Below, in pieces: positions 32,581-43,018 of a DNA stretch of 64,000 nucleotides; within the stretch, counting starts at the first letter, position 1; each line of letters begins with the position of its first letter. Under the pieces are notes generated by a model. It saw only the letters and a program-made list of their open reading frames with translations. It made no database searches and was not told the origin of the DNA. The DNA is from Castanea sativa. Taxonomy: Eukaryota > Streptophyta > Magnoliopsida > Fagales > Fagaceae. The position numbers were made by a program, and so were the translations under genes. The stretch spans positions 23,152,501-23,216,500 of the forward strand of contig NC_134021.1 of assembly GCF_040712315.1 (NCBI RefSeq), read 5' to 3'.

Positions 32581-33000
32581 ATAGGGAAAAGTGGAAGACT
32601 GTAAAATATGAAAGGGCATATTTAGAAGAAAAAGAAAAAGAAGAAGAAGAGGGAAGAAGATCGGCTGATCAGCTCTCCCAAAGAAGAAGAGGAGGAGATC
32701 GGCATTAGAATAAAAAAGAAGAAGAAGAGCCAGAGGAGATAGGCGTGAGGGATTGAGACTGGGAGAAGGAGAGAGATCGATTGAGAGGAAAACGAAGGTG
32801 CCAAGGGATACTCTCAAAACGCAGCGTTTCAGGTTAGGATTTTTACTTCTCTTTTTTTCCTCTCCTCGCCGTGTCCGATTATCTATAAAAAAAAAAAAAA
32901 AGAGGAAGGACACGCTTGTAGCCGTGTCCGGTACTCGCACGGCAGGCAAATTGCCGTGTCCGTGCTTTCTTGAGCACTAATGCCATGTTCAAGTTCAACT
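32581..33000 (+). promoter_or_regulatory. Purine-rich stretch, possible promoter or 5' leader, with CCGTGTCCG repeats
   Basis: A GA-rich run (32620-32800) is followed by TTTCAG-GTTAGG near 32826. GCCGTGTCCG occurs three times exactly at 32868-32877, 32921-32930 and 32953-32962. GA-rich leaders are common before plant genes, and this could be a non-coding first exon of the SAM gene 6 kb downstream, with LINE sequence in the intron. That is speculative. Confidence 0.3.
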
Positions 33001-33599
33001 AAGCAGATGGCCAAGCTAGATAGGTTGGAAAGGCAACAATTGCTAATATCTAATATCTAATATCTAATATCTAATATTTGTGTCTTCCAAGGTCTTGTTT
33101 GTCGTATGACTGAGCAATGTATATACTTAAGCTGAATGATTAACTATGTAAAGATGGTTTTAAAAAAGGCAGTATGGTCTTTTGCCAATTCATAGGGAGA
33201 TACATGTATTATACTATTAGTGGACCCACAACTTATGTTAGGAAGAGTTTGCTTTTCTCTGGATGAGTTGATTGTAGGGATGCTGGCATTTTTTTTTTTT
33301 TAATTCAGCCAAGAGCAAGTTTATCAGGAAGGCATTGTCTTCACAAATTCTTTCAGGGTGCAATACAAATGGTTTATGCGAAGTAGATCATGAGCAGTCT
33401 CTTCCATCCAAACAACAACTTCTTTTTTTTTTTTTTTGGGTGAAATTCACAGAAGCAAAAGGAGGATTCCAGTTTTAGTTTAGGACCATTTGATTTTTGG
33501 GCAAAGCAAATTACAATAACAGAATACACCTTCTATTGTTGGGTTTGATACATAAGAGTATACATAATTTGGTAATCAAGTGATGGGAATATAAGGATA
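33001..33599. other. Intergenic or possible intron sequence
   Basis: No coding signal. A short tandem run of CTAATAT units lies at about 33042-33077, and T-runs at 33291-33301 and 33423-33437. Confidence 0.4.
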
Positions 33600-34459
33600 C
33601 TACTAAAAGAAGAGGTAGGGGTCTTTTCTTGCAATTGTCATGAAAATTAAAATTACTATCCTGGAATGTATGTGGTTTGAACAATGGGGAAAAGTGGCAG
33701 AGGATCAGAAATTTATCGAGGGACTGGAAGGTAGACATTGTGTGTTTCTAGGAAACCAAGATGGAGTACATAACTAGGGAAATTGTGAGGATTTCAAAAG
33801 GTAAACATTCTGTAGACTGGACCTGTTTGCACTTTGTAATGTGGTATTCTGGTGCCCCGGGACAAAAGAATGGTTAATATTTGGGAATTGGCAGTGGCAA
33901 CTACTCTGTTACCTGTAAATTCAGAGACATTGATGATGGCTTCCTTTGGGTTTTTCTGGGTATTTGGCCCCAATTGTGGTTGGAAATGGCAGAGGTTTAT
34001 AGTTGGAGCCTTGGAGGGGAGTCCCATGATGCACGGGGGAACTTTAACGTCACTCATTTCACTAGTGAAAGAGTGGGAGCAGAAATGGTTGCCACTGCCA
34101 TGTGGGATTTTAAAAAAAAAAAAAAAAAATTTAAGATCTTGGGTTTTTATTTTATTATAATTATTATTTTTTATAAGTAACGAAAATTTTATTAAAAAAA
34201 ACTGCAAATAAGTACACCAGGGGTGGTCCAAGGTTTATAGAGATAAAGCTTCAAGCCTAGATGGCCTTCATTCAATCATGCTGGCATATTCTAAAGCTGG
34301 AAATTATGGAGTTACTTTCAGAATTTTCATGCCCAAGCTATTTTCAAGAATTGCCTTAATGCTTCTTTTCTGGTTCTTATTCTAAAAAAAGTGGATGCTA
34401 TGGATGCAAGAGATTTTTGGCCCATTATTCTGGTTTTGGGGGGGGGGGGGGGGTGGAGT

Positions 34460-35250
34460 TTACAAAATCATTTCTAAGGTTTTGGCTAATAGGCTTAAAA
34501 GGGTCTTGCACAGAATTATTTTGGAATTGCAGAATGCCTTTGTCGTAGATAGGCACATCTTGGATTCCATTTTAATTGCTAACAAGTGCTTAGATAGTAG
34601 ATTGAAGGCAGAGATTCCAGGAGTGTTGTGTGAATTGGATTCGGAGAAAGCTTTCGATCACATGTCTTGGGACTTTCTTATGTATATGCTTCAGAGATGC
34701 GGGTTTTCAGAAAGATGGATGAAGTGGATTATATTTTCTGTATTTCTATTGTTCGATTTTCCATTTTGATAAATGGCAATCCTAGTGATTTTTTCAGGAG
34801 CTCTAGAGGTTTACAGCAAGGAGATCCCTGATGTTGTCTGGCATTGTGATGGAAGCTTTGAGGTGTTTGTTGGCGGTAGCAATTAATGATGGGCTTATCT
34901 CTGGCTTCACAATTGGTACCACAGACTATAGGTCTTTGATCATCTACTAATTGTAGATGACACCTTGATCTTTTGTGATGCTGCTTTGAGTCAAATAGAA
35001 AAATTATGGGATATTCTCTTGTCATTTGAAGTGGTATCGGGTCTAAAGATTAACTTGGGAAAATCATAGTTGGTCCAGGTAGGGGAAGTGATCAATTTGG
35101 GAGAAATTGTGGCTTTGTTAGGATGTAGACAGTCTTCTTTTCTGATGAAATATTTGGGTTTTCCTTTGGGTGATAAATTCAAGGAGAGGACAGTTTGGAA
35201 TTAAAGTCTTGAGAGGTTGGAAAGGAGGTTAGCAGGGTGGAAGCAGCTTT
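34460..35250 (+). pseudogene. LINE reverse transcriptase fragment
   Basis: Recognisable RT blocks run in order: a KIISKVLANRLKRVL-type region, QNAFV, a motif A region with EKAFDH, then GLQQGDP followed at once by a stop near 34830, and VDDTLIFCDA (motif C) near 34951. Frame changes and stops separate them. A run of 16 G at 34438-34453 sits just upstream. Confidence 0.85.
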
Positions 35251-35469
35251 ATTTATAGTAGGGTTACTCTGATTAAAAGCACGTTCTCAAGTCTACATAC
35301 CTACTTTCTTTCTCTCTTCCCTATTCCAGCGAAGGTGGCCAAACATATTGAAAAACTTCAGAGAGATTTTGATGGGGAACGTAAGTGGCAGCCCACTTTG
35401 AAGACCTATAAGAGACGAAAAGCTGGTTCTAATGCTCAAGCCTTAATTTGGGACGTTTCAGATGATGGG

Positions 35470-35955
35470 ACGCTCCCATGGGACCTTGCTTAGTCTTATT
35501 TTATTGTTTAGTTGCTGCTGAATTAGTTTTAATTAAGTTTATTAGAATAATGGCAATTTGGTAATTTCCAGAAATTTGGAATGGGCTGTCCTTGGCCGTA
35601 CCAAAGGCCCATGAGTCTTATTTTATGTTTACGTATTATTAAGTCTTTTATTTAATTATTATTAGTATTTCTATTCATTCTAGGAATAGGTTATTTAGAG
35701 TCCAAGTCCTACTAGGAAAAGGATAACTATAGCCTCTATATAAAGGCTCTTTTATAGTCATGTTATTTTAGAATATTTTGATTAATAAAATTCAGCTGCT
35801 TATTTCAAGCTTTGTTTGTGTGATGCAAACTTCTCCGAGGTGTGATGGCAAGGAACCCTAGGTGCGATGCTTAGGAAGACCTAGGTGTGATTGCCTAGTG
35901 TTTTATTTATGCTATTTTCTGTTTATCGCCTGTTTCAGCCCCAAACAGCTGTCAA
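35470..35955 (+). mobile_element. LTR-like insertion within the LINE (putative)
   Basis: LINE coding homology stops near 35370 (KLQRDF) and resumes near 36070 (HKFHLVNW), so about 0.7 kb is inserted. The inserted DNA has LTR-like traits: a CTATATAAAGGCTC TATA region near 35735-35750, AATAAAATTC near 35784, and a possible CCCAAACA end. I could not find a clear target duplication, so the limits are guesses. Confidence 0.4.
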
Positions 35956-36627
35956 CATTCATACTTTTCTAACCTAAACTCTTAAACAATAATGCTTATT
36001 CAAGAATTCATCAAGAAACCTAGTATAGTGCTGAACTTCTTAATGGTCCTGCATCAGATTTTAAATGGATTGGGATTGGCGAGGAGCATAAATTTCACCT
36101 AGTTAATTGGACTCAGATTTGAAAACCAGTTCGAAATTGGGGGATTGGGTATAAGTAACTCTTGGCTTAATGAACTTACCCTTATAAGGTGGATCTTTAT
36201 GTGGTCTAACAATCACAAGTACATTTCTATGTCCAGATTGGACAGGTTCTTTATCACATCAGATTAGGAGGAGCATTTCTACAATTTAGCTTTGAGTATA
36301 CTCCAACAAATGTTATAAGACCACTTTCTTATATTGCTTGATGTGAATGGGATTAGCAGAGGGAAAGGATCCTTAAAATTTGAAATATGTGGATTAAATA
36401 GGAGGGAGGGGTTTGTGGAGCAAGTGAAACAATGGTGGAGTTAGTTTATGGGATACCTAGCAAAGCCTTAAAAAATGATTGAGGAATCTAGATCAAGCAA
36501 GTGTTCAAGGATGTGAGGAGAACGAATAAGATATTAGTGGAAGATATACAGGATTTATTGTTTAGAAGAAGTGAGAATATTGTCCATGAAGGAAAAAATC
36601 AGATGGGAAAATGCCAAAGCTTTTTTG

Positions 36628-36850
36628 ATAGGTAAGAATTCAATTTTATTGATAAAGAAAGAAAAACCTTGTGCTCACGATGATGAACACAAAGGATCAT
36701 AAGAATACAAATAAATCAAATGCTAGATCTAAGAGAATCTAGAAACTCAGAAAAAGCATAACAATGTGTAGAACCCCAAGCCTTGGACCAATCAAAAAGA
36801 GTACGAACAAACAAAGATTTTAATTGATTTAGGTTTTTTCATAATTTTGT
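36628..36850 (-). mobile_element. Reverse-oriented truncated LINE 3' end (putative)
   Basis: Sequence starting CTTTTTTGATAGGTAAGAATTC, followed by TTTATTGATAAAGAAAGAAAAACC, resembles the complement of a LINE 3' tail. It interrupts linker sequence that resumes near 36860. A similar short antisense tail lies at about 34125-34215. Confidence 0.45.
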
Positions 36851-38834
36851 AGGAGACTAGCTTTAGACGGAACTCTCATGCATTATTGTTGAAGGAAGAA
36901 GATAGAAATACAGGATTTTTCCACAGGTTGGCTAATTCTCATAGGTGCAACAATTTCATTGGGAGGTTAAAAACAAGGTGATGCAGAAACCTCCAGTCAT
37001 GAAGAAGTCTGGGATAACATTGTACAATTTTATGGCGATTTGCTCCACAAATCTGTATTATTGCGTCCCATTGGTGGTTTACTTTTGCCTAGCTTGGAAG
37101 CTACAGATGCTGCCCTGTTGGAGTAGCCAAATACCCCTACCTCAACATGACACTCTATCCCAAATTGAGATCCTAGCTCAACTATTAGCAGGCTCCATCC
37201 ATGAGGTCATATGTTGGGCTGTCTTCTCTACTTTCTTTGGGATGGCATAGAAGATGATCACAAAAATCCATCTAGTAAATTGGCAAACAATATGTCCTCT
37301 GCTTTAAACTGGAGGTTTGGGGATTAAAAGCTTTTGCTTTTTAACTAAGTTCTACTTGGCAAATGGCTGTGGAGGTATGCGGTAGGGAGGGATGCTCTTT
37401 GGAGGCAGGTAATAGAAAAAAAAAAATATGGCTCCACTAGGGGCTCCCATGGAATTCTCTTATGGAAACACATTGGAGGGGGTTGGAATAAATTTACTAG
37501 TTTTATGAGATTTGATGTGGGAGATGGTACTAGGGTTTGTTGTTGGCACGGAGATTCTTCATTCTTGGAGAAGTATCCTGAGCTTTTCTAATTCCTAGAG
37601 ACAGATGCAAGAGTGGTATATAATATATTACATATAGAGGGCAAATGTAAGTTTTCATTGGAATCCTTTTTTCCGAAGTGCGGTTCAAGATTGGGAGGTT
37701 AAATCATTAGATAATTTCTTGGAGGACTTATATTCTATCAAACTCAGACAAGTGGGAGAAGATAGAATGGTTTGGCTTCCTTCAAAAACAAAGGGTTTTC
37801 ATGTCAAAAGCTATAGTTTTTGCGATCAGGGGATGACCATTCTTTTCCCTGGAAAACTACATGGAAGGTAAAAGTTCTGTCTTGGGTTGTGTTCTTCACT
37901 TGGGCCATGGCTTTGGGGAAAATTCTAAAAAACAGATAATTTACAGAAACGAGGCATATTTTTGATGGATTGGTATTGTATGCGTAAATCCGATGGGGGA
38001 GTCTGAACCATCTGTTTCTTCATTATTCAATGGCTTGAGAGATGCAAACGCTAGTGCTAAGCCTCTTTGGGGTAAGCCGGGTAATGCCAGGATTTGTAGT
38101 GGATCAATTTTCATGTTGGAAGTGGAGTTTTATTAATCATATTCGTACAGTAATTTTGGGGTCAATTCCTTTTTGCTTTATGTAGACTATTTGGAGAGAG
38201 TGGAATAGATTGTAGGAAAAGAGACATTGACAGTTAATTGAAAATTTATTTCTTAAATCTCTGTATGAGTGGACATCAACTTCAACTACTTTTTCCATCT
38301 AGAACCTGGTGGATTTTTTTTGGATAGGTAGAACCTGGTTGATTATCTAGTGGACATGAATTTAGATAATACTCTTAAACCATCTCTTATCTTTCTTCTT
38401 TTTTCTTTCTTTTTGGCTCTTCCTTTTGTATACTTATTGTGTACTAGGGTTGCACCCCTTTCTGAACCTTTAATGGAATGCTTTTAAAAAAAAACTTGGA
38501 GCCTCTGTAGCATTTCTGGGTGCAAAACCTCAGACATAAAAACTTGATAGCACCTTTGTAGTTCACAGGAACTCTCACTTGGATCGACTCTTCTCATGTT
38601 TTGTCAAACTTTGTTATATTTGTGCCTTAAGATTAAGTAGATGGAGTGGACCGCTCAATCTGGTTCCTAGATAATACAAGGATTTAGGAAAAGATCTTGT
38701 TTCCTCCCCAGTATGTTTTGCATGTATTTAAATTGTTATATTTTGAACAAAGCAATTCTTGTTTGGTCCATCAGCTACTATGTCAAAGTTGTATTTGTTG
38801 ATTTGTTCCACTGTCAAATAAGAGACTATCTAGG

Positions 38835-38985
38835 ACTACAAGTTTTTGTGCCACAACTTTGATGTGGCAGATTATGAGGGTGGAGAAAAATAGTGGGTCC
38901 ATGTGAAAGTAATAGGCAACTTCTCACAGTCTCTCCAGCACTCATAGTCCGCCACATTTGAGTTGTGGCAAAAGTTGTGATCCTA
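38835..38985. mobile_element. MITE of the TTGTGGCAAAAGTTGTG family
   Basis: About 40-bp imperfect inverted ends: CAAGTTTTTGTGCCACAACTTTGATG at the left and the complement of CACATTTGAGTTGTGGCAAAAGTTG at the right, with GGTGGGTCC-like sequence in the middle. It lies just upstream of the SAM gene and could fall within its promoter or leader. Related copies are at 14545-14765 and 24965-25110. Confidence 0.65.
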
Positions 38986-39095
38986 GAAGAACTCTTTAGA
39001 TAATGTCATTATTATGGATATCGCTGCTTGAAATCAAATGAATGTATTGAATTCTAAGTCTATTGCACAATTTATGACTAGCAGATTCTCTACCG

Positions 39096-39881
39096 ATGGT
39101 GAGATCAAAGCAAAGACAGCTTACGGCAATCCGTAAAAAAAAGAATAACACTCCAAATGGCCACATTGATTCGTCAAACTTTAATAATGATCTGGACTGG
39201 CTGGGAGAAGATAGTTGGGTGATTGTGAAAAGGCAGAGAATCACCATTTTGGTGCCTCCTCTACCAGCTGCTAAAAATTTGACAACTCAAAACCAGGGAC
39301 CAAGTCAGCTACAAGCTGTACCCAGAAAAACAGTGAGTAACCAAATACAATCTCCCATTGATATATGTCCCAGAATGCCATCAGTTGACGAACATGAGAA
39401 ATTCATATATAAAAAGGGTACTCGGTTTACAAGAAAAGCTCCTGCCCAAGGCATGCCAACATTAGCCAAGGCACCAAGGCTAGATTTAAGAAGGGATCCA
39501 GAAAATCCAGATCAAGCTGATACTCCAATGATTTATAAAAGATTTGGGGTATCTAACACCCCAGGAGTTATCAAGCGGCAAAGATTATTACATTGCCCCA
39601 TTAGCTTTCTTGATGGGGGAAAGTTGCTGAATCAAAGGCTGAGGGCGTCAAATCTTGAGAGGAATCTTCAAAAAGCAGGTGGGTTGAGCAGGTGGTTAGC
39701 CTCACTTGGACTAGCTCAGTTTGTGAGGATTTTTCAGAGGAAGAGTGTGAATAAATTTCAGTTAGTGAATTTGACAATGAAGAAGCTCAAGGATATGGGA
39801 GCAAATGCTGTAGGTCCTAGGAGGAAACTGATTCATGCTATTGACTGTGTTTGCCAGCCCTATAGTTTTCAGACCATCTGA
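39096..39881 (+). CDS. SAM-domain protein (plant-specific, single coding exon)
   Basis: A 261-residue open frame. The C-terminal residues 196-253 form a sterile alpha motif domain: GLSRWLASLGLAQF, a FQRKSVNKFQL segment, LTMKKLKDMGA, then GPRRKL and a final helix ending IDCVC. The first 190 residues are basic, polar and probably disordered, with an RRDPENPDQADTPMIYKRFG segment that I believe is conserved in plant relatives such as Arabidopsis At3g48800 (from memory). SAM domains mediate protein or RNA contacts, but the role of this group is not known to me. The ATG at 39096 gives MVRSKQRQ. LINE and MITE sequence lie upstream, so a distant non-coding 5' exon is possible. No frame damage is seen. 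Confidence 0.85.
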   Translation: MVRSKQRQLTAIRKKKNNTPNGHIDSSNFNNDLDWLGEDSWVIVKRQRITILVPPLPAAKNLTTQNQGPSQLQAVPRKTVSNQIQSPIDICPRMPSVDEHEKFIYKKGTRFTRKAPAQGMPTLAKAPRLDLRRDPENPDQADTPMIYKRFGVSNTPGVIKRQRLLHCPISFLDGGKLLNQRLRASNLERNLQKAGGLSRWLASLGLAQFVRIFQRKSVNKFQLVNLTMKKLKDMGANAVGPRRKLIHAIDCVCQPYSFQTI

Positions 39882-41100
39882 ATGTTCCTGGGATCTTGCA
39901 ACAATTGAAAATAGGGAAGAAAGAAATCGTAAAAATGAGCAGCGTAATTGTGTTAGCCTGAGACATGTCTCAACAATTAGATATGTTATGACTTATGACA
40001 AACTAGTTGGGAGAGAATAGAAAGCACGCTTTGCTTTCAGGAAAAAAATTGGTAATGGGCATGACCATTCTTGCTGTATAACTTATGAAAAATGTATGCA
40101 AAATCATGACAGTTTTTCATACATTAGCATGAGCTGTGTTCTTGGTATAATTGATCATTGAAGTAGAATCCTTTATGCATTGAGTTATAATCTGGCTATT
40201 ACTGAGCATTATATTGCAAGATGCTGAAATGCAGTCATTTCAGTTGTGTTTTACCCCAGCTGAAATTTCCTAAATCTCTGAACCAAAGACCCAAGTTTTG
40301 TTGGCCCAAAGCCTGTCCACTAGACCACCTGCCACACTGATGAAAGTTATGAATATTGTAAAGAGAATTGTTCGCCTTAATATGTACATGTGGTAACAAC
40401 AATTTTACGTTTGCACTAATAACCTAGAACCAAGAACCTATTATGAGCTGTAAAAAAGCAAGCCGTGCCTTTAGACTTTTAAGAGATCCATTCCCACCCC
40501 TCATAGCAACTTTCTCAGAATTTGTGGGTCTTTATAGGTCAGTGGAGTCTACACATTGTGAGAAAGATGATACATCTATAGGATACATAGATCATTTTTC
40601 TCTTGTGGGACCTGCAATTCCAGCGTCTTTGGAATGGGTTGTGAGATGAGATCCAAGTGGTGGGATGGTAAGTTACAGAAATAGAAGGCCGACTGGGGCC
40701 ATTTAATTATAAAGGTAAAGGTCGACTGAGGCCATCTGGTTACAAATGTAAGAACCGACTGGAGTAATACAAGTGTAAATTGGGGTTGCCATCTGATTAC
40801 AAGACTAAGGGTTGTAATGAGAAGGGAGGATGTTTTTGCTAAAACTAGCCTTAAAAACTGGATCGGCTTCAGAATGGAGTCTTGGCTGCCTTATATAGCT
40901 GGAGGGAGCCTTGGATTCTTCTGAAGATTGCTGAAATTTCGGAAGGTGAAATACTTTCACTTGAGGGTGAAAACCTTTTCCTCCGAAAGCAAACAATGCT
41001 TCTGGAACATAGTGCTGGATACTGTTCATGAATAGTGACTTGTCTTCGTCTTTATACGGCTTCTTTTGTCCAGAATTGTTCATCAAACAGTGACTGGTGC
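39882..41100. other. 3' flank of the SAM gene with a small minisatellite
   Basis: No further gene that I can support. About three imperfect ~33-bp units occur at 40688-40800 (GGCCGACTGGGGCCATTTAATTATAAAGGTAA and variants). The minus-strand frame at 40805-41086 shows no domain; a TATATAGC box and inverted phrases there could belong to a retroelement fragment. Confidence 0.45.
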
Positions 41101-41111
41101 TGTAGACTTGG

Positions 41112-41147
<36 letters not shown>

Positions 41148-41990
41148 CCAAATTTGAGAGAAAATCTAATTAGATTTTAAATTGGAATTAAATGTGCAAT
41201 GTGTCTCATCTAATCTAAGCTTTTAAATTTTTGTGCTAAGTAAGTTAATTTAGTGTAAAAATTAGAATTTAATTTTGCGCCACATGTCCCATTTAATCTA
41301 AATTTTTTTAATTTTTATGCCAAGTGAATTAATTCAGTGTGTAGAAAACGATGAGTCTAATATAAATAAACCTAGGTAATGTATGTATGTATGTATGTAT
41401 GTATGTATGTACAAAGCTTAGAGAAAATTTGATTAGAATCAAAATTAGATTTCGCATTTGTTAGCTTTTCATACAAATTAAATTGTTTAGATTTTTGCTG
41501 TTATATATTTATTTATTTATTTTTGCTGAACTAATTAGTATTTTTTTTTTATATTGTTTCTATTTAAATATTTTGTATGTGAAGATCTTGAACATAACAA
41601 ACTGTAACTGAGCTAAACGATTTCATGCATCTATTCTCATTCAATTCAGGAGATATTATTGAACCAATTTATTCTTTAATTTTGTGTTATATTTAGTATA
41701 ATTTCACAGACATTGATATTGAATTGATATTGTATTTGTAGTGTCTAATAATGATTTTTAAAATTATAAACATAAAAGTAATGTAATAAGAAACTTAGTG
41801 TTATCAATATCATATAGAACGCAAGGAAAAATCATTTTAGTACCTCCAAATTTCCTAGTCGAACTAATGTCCTACGTATTTAATAACCTAAACTAACATC
41901 AACATAGCACCACTACAATTCATCATTCCTATGCGTAAGTACGAGTTACATACTAGTAACCAATAACTCTAAAACAACAACAATTTTGAC
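41101..41990 (+). repeat. Dispersed AT-rich repeat, copy 2 (matches 12605-13500)
   Basis: Starts with (TA)n at about 41108-41142 and the TTGAGAGAAAATCTAATTAG unit. It has a TATG tetranucleotide run at about 41378-41411, then the same block order as 12950-13500, ending TTACATACTAGT near 41950. The CTAG-T ending suggests a Helitron-like origin. Non-coding. Confidence 0.6.
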
Positions 41991-42264
41991 AAAATATTTC
42001 ACAATTGTTGAGGTAAAAAATTGTTAACTATAGCTAATAAATTGATATCAATGGTAGTCCTATAGTTCGATAAGTATCAATAAAAATTTGTTAAAAAATG
42101 TTTTGAAAATTACTCATCTATCTATATGGTTTTTTTTTTTTCCCTGAAAACTTTTTAGGGGCGTTTTTCATGCTACCACCAACCATCCAAAATTGGAGTA
42201 TTTTTTTTTAGCTAAAACGGCTTCCTAAATTGTGCCGGTGGGCTATAATTGAATGGATTGAGAT

Positions 42265-42460
42265 TAGGTGCAATACTTAGGGCATTGCACCTGATGCAAT
42301 TGTAATCAATGGCTGAGATTGAAAATTAAAAAAACAGTTTTCAATCTCAACCATTAAATAAAATATATTAAAGGAAAGTTAAAATGTAAAAAATGTATAA
42401 AAAAAAAATTTAAGAGAAAGTGGGTGAATTGCATCAAGTGCAATACCCTAGGAATAGAGA
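42265..42460. mobile_element. MITE-like element
   Basis: Inverted ends: TAGGTGCAATACTTAGGGCATTGCACCTGATGCAATT at the left (key phrases only) and GAATTGCATCAAGTGCAATACCCTAGG at the right. The left end itself contains a TAGGTGCAAT...ATTGCACCTG hairpin. No coding capacity. Confidence 0.6.
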
Positions 42461-43018
42461 CTAGAGTGTCACCTTAGGAAGAAGTCAATCTCATTCCAAA
42501 CTTGCTTTGGCTTGCGTGGGATGATTGGGATCTATATTTTATCAAAATTCCTTCAAATGCATAAAAAGAATAATTTTTATCACAATTATCTACATAATAA
42601 ATGGTAAATTGTGAGTGATAGAGAAAAAATGATTGGTCTATAAGAAAGTGACAGATAATCAATTACAGTTTGCAAAAAAAATAAGAAATTTATATATATA
42701 TATATATTTTTTTTTTTTCATGCGATTACAGAATTACTAGTCAAATATTCTATACACACCAAACAAAACAACCACAGAAAGAGGCAAATTGGTTCACGAC
42801 TCAAACGGTGAATCCAAATCCCACCACAAACTTTTCTCAAAAAAGAATCCCACAACAACCAAAATCAGATCCCTCCTACCAAAACGAATACAGCACTAAT
42901 GAAACTACCTTTGATGCCTTAGCAGAAGTCGAGTAGTCCTATAAAACACAAGTAGATAAGAGTGAGCAAAACATAGCAGTTGGGATTTTTTTTTTTTTTT
43001 TTTAATTTATTTTTGACT
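42461..43018 (+). promoter_or_regulatory. Upstream region of the amino acid transporter gene
   Basis: AT-rich, with a (TA)n and T-run at about 42691-42718 and a long T-run (42986-43003) just before the start codon. C/A-rich leader-like sequence at 42760-42900. No protein-coding signal. Confidence 0.4.

Larger units (their letters stand above)
33600..38495 (+). mobile_element. Degenerate L1-type LINE sequences, plus strand, ending in poly-A
   Basis: Broken frames match plant L1-type LINE proteins: endonuclease start near 33650-33780, RT at about 34470-35250, more endonuclease/linker sequence near 36180-36950, RT C-terminus and zinc-binding region at about 37290-38300. Endonuclease-like sequence recurring after RT indicates at least two fragments or a rearrangement. 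The end, with GTACTAGGGTTGCACCCCTT and then TTTAATGGAATG and an A-run at 38486-38494, is typical of LINE 3' ends. Many stops and frameshifts make it non-functional. Other repeats interrupt it (34125-34215, 35470-35955, 36628-36850). Confidence 0.85.

Noticed and set aside
40805..41086. Minus-strand 93-codon frame
   Set aside because: No family recognised, no splice partners or promoter seen; it may be part of an LTR fragment, but I could not find its ends.
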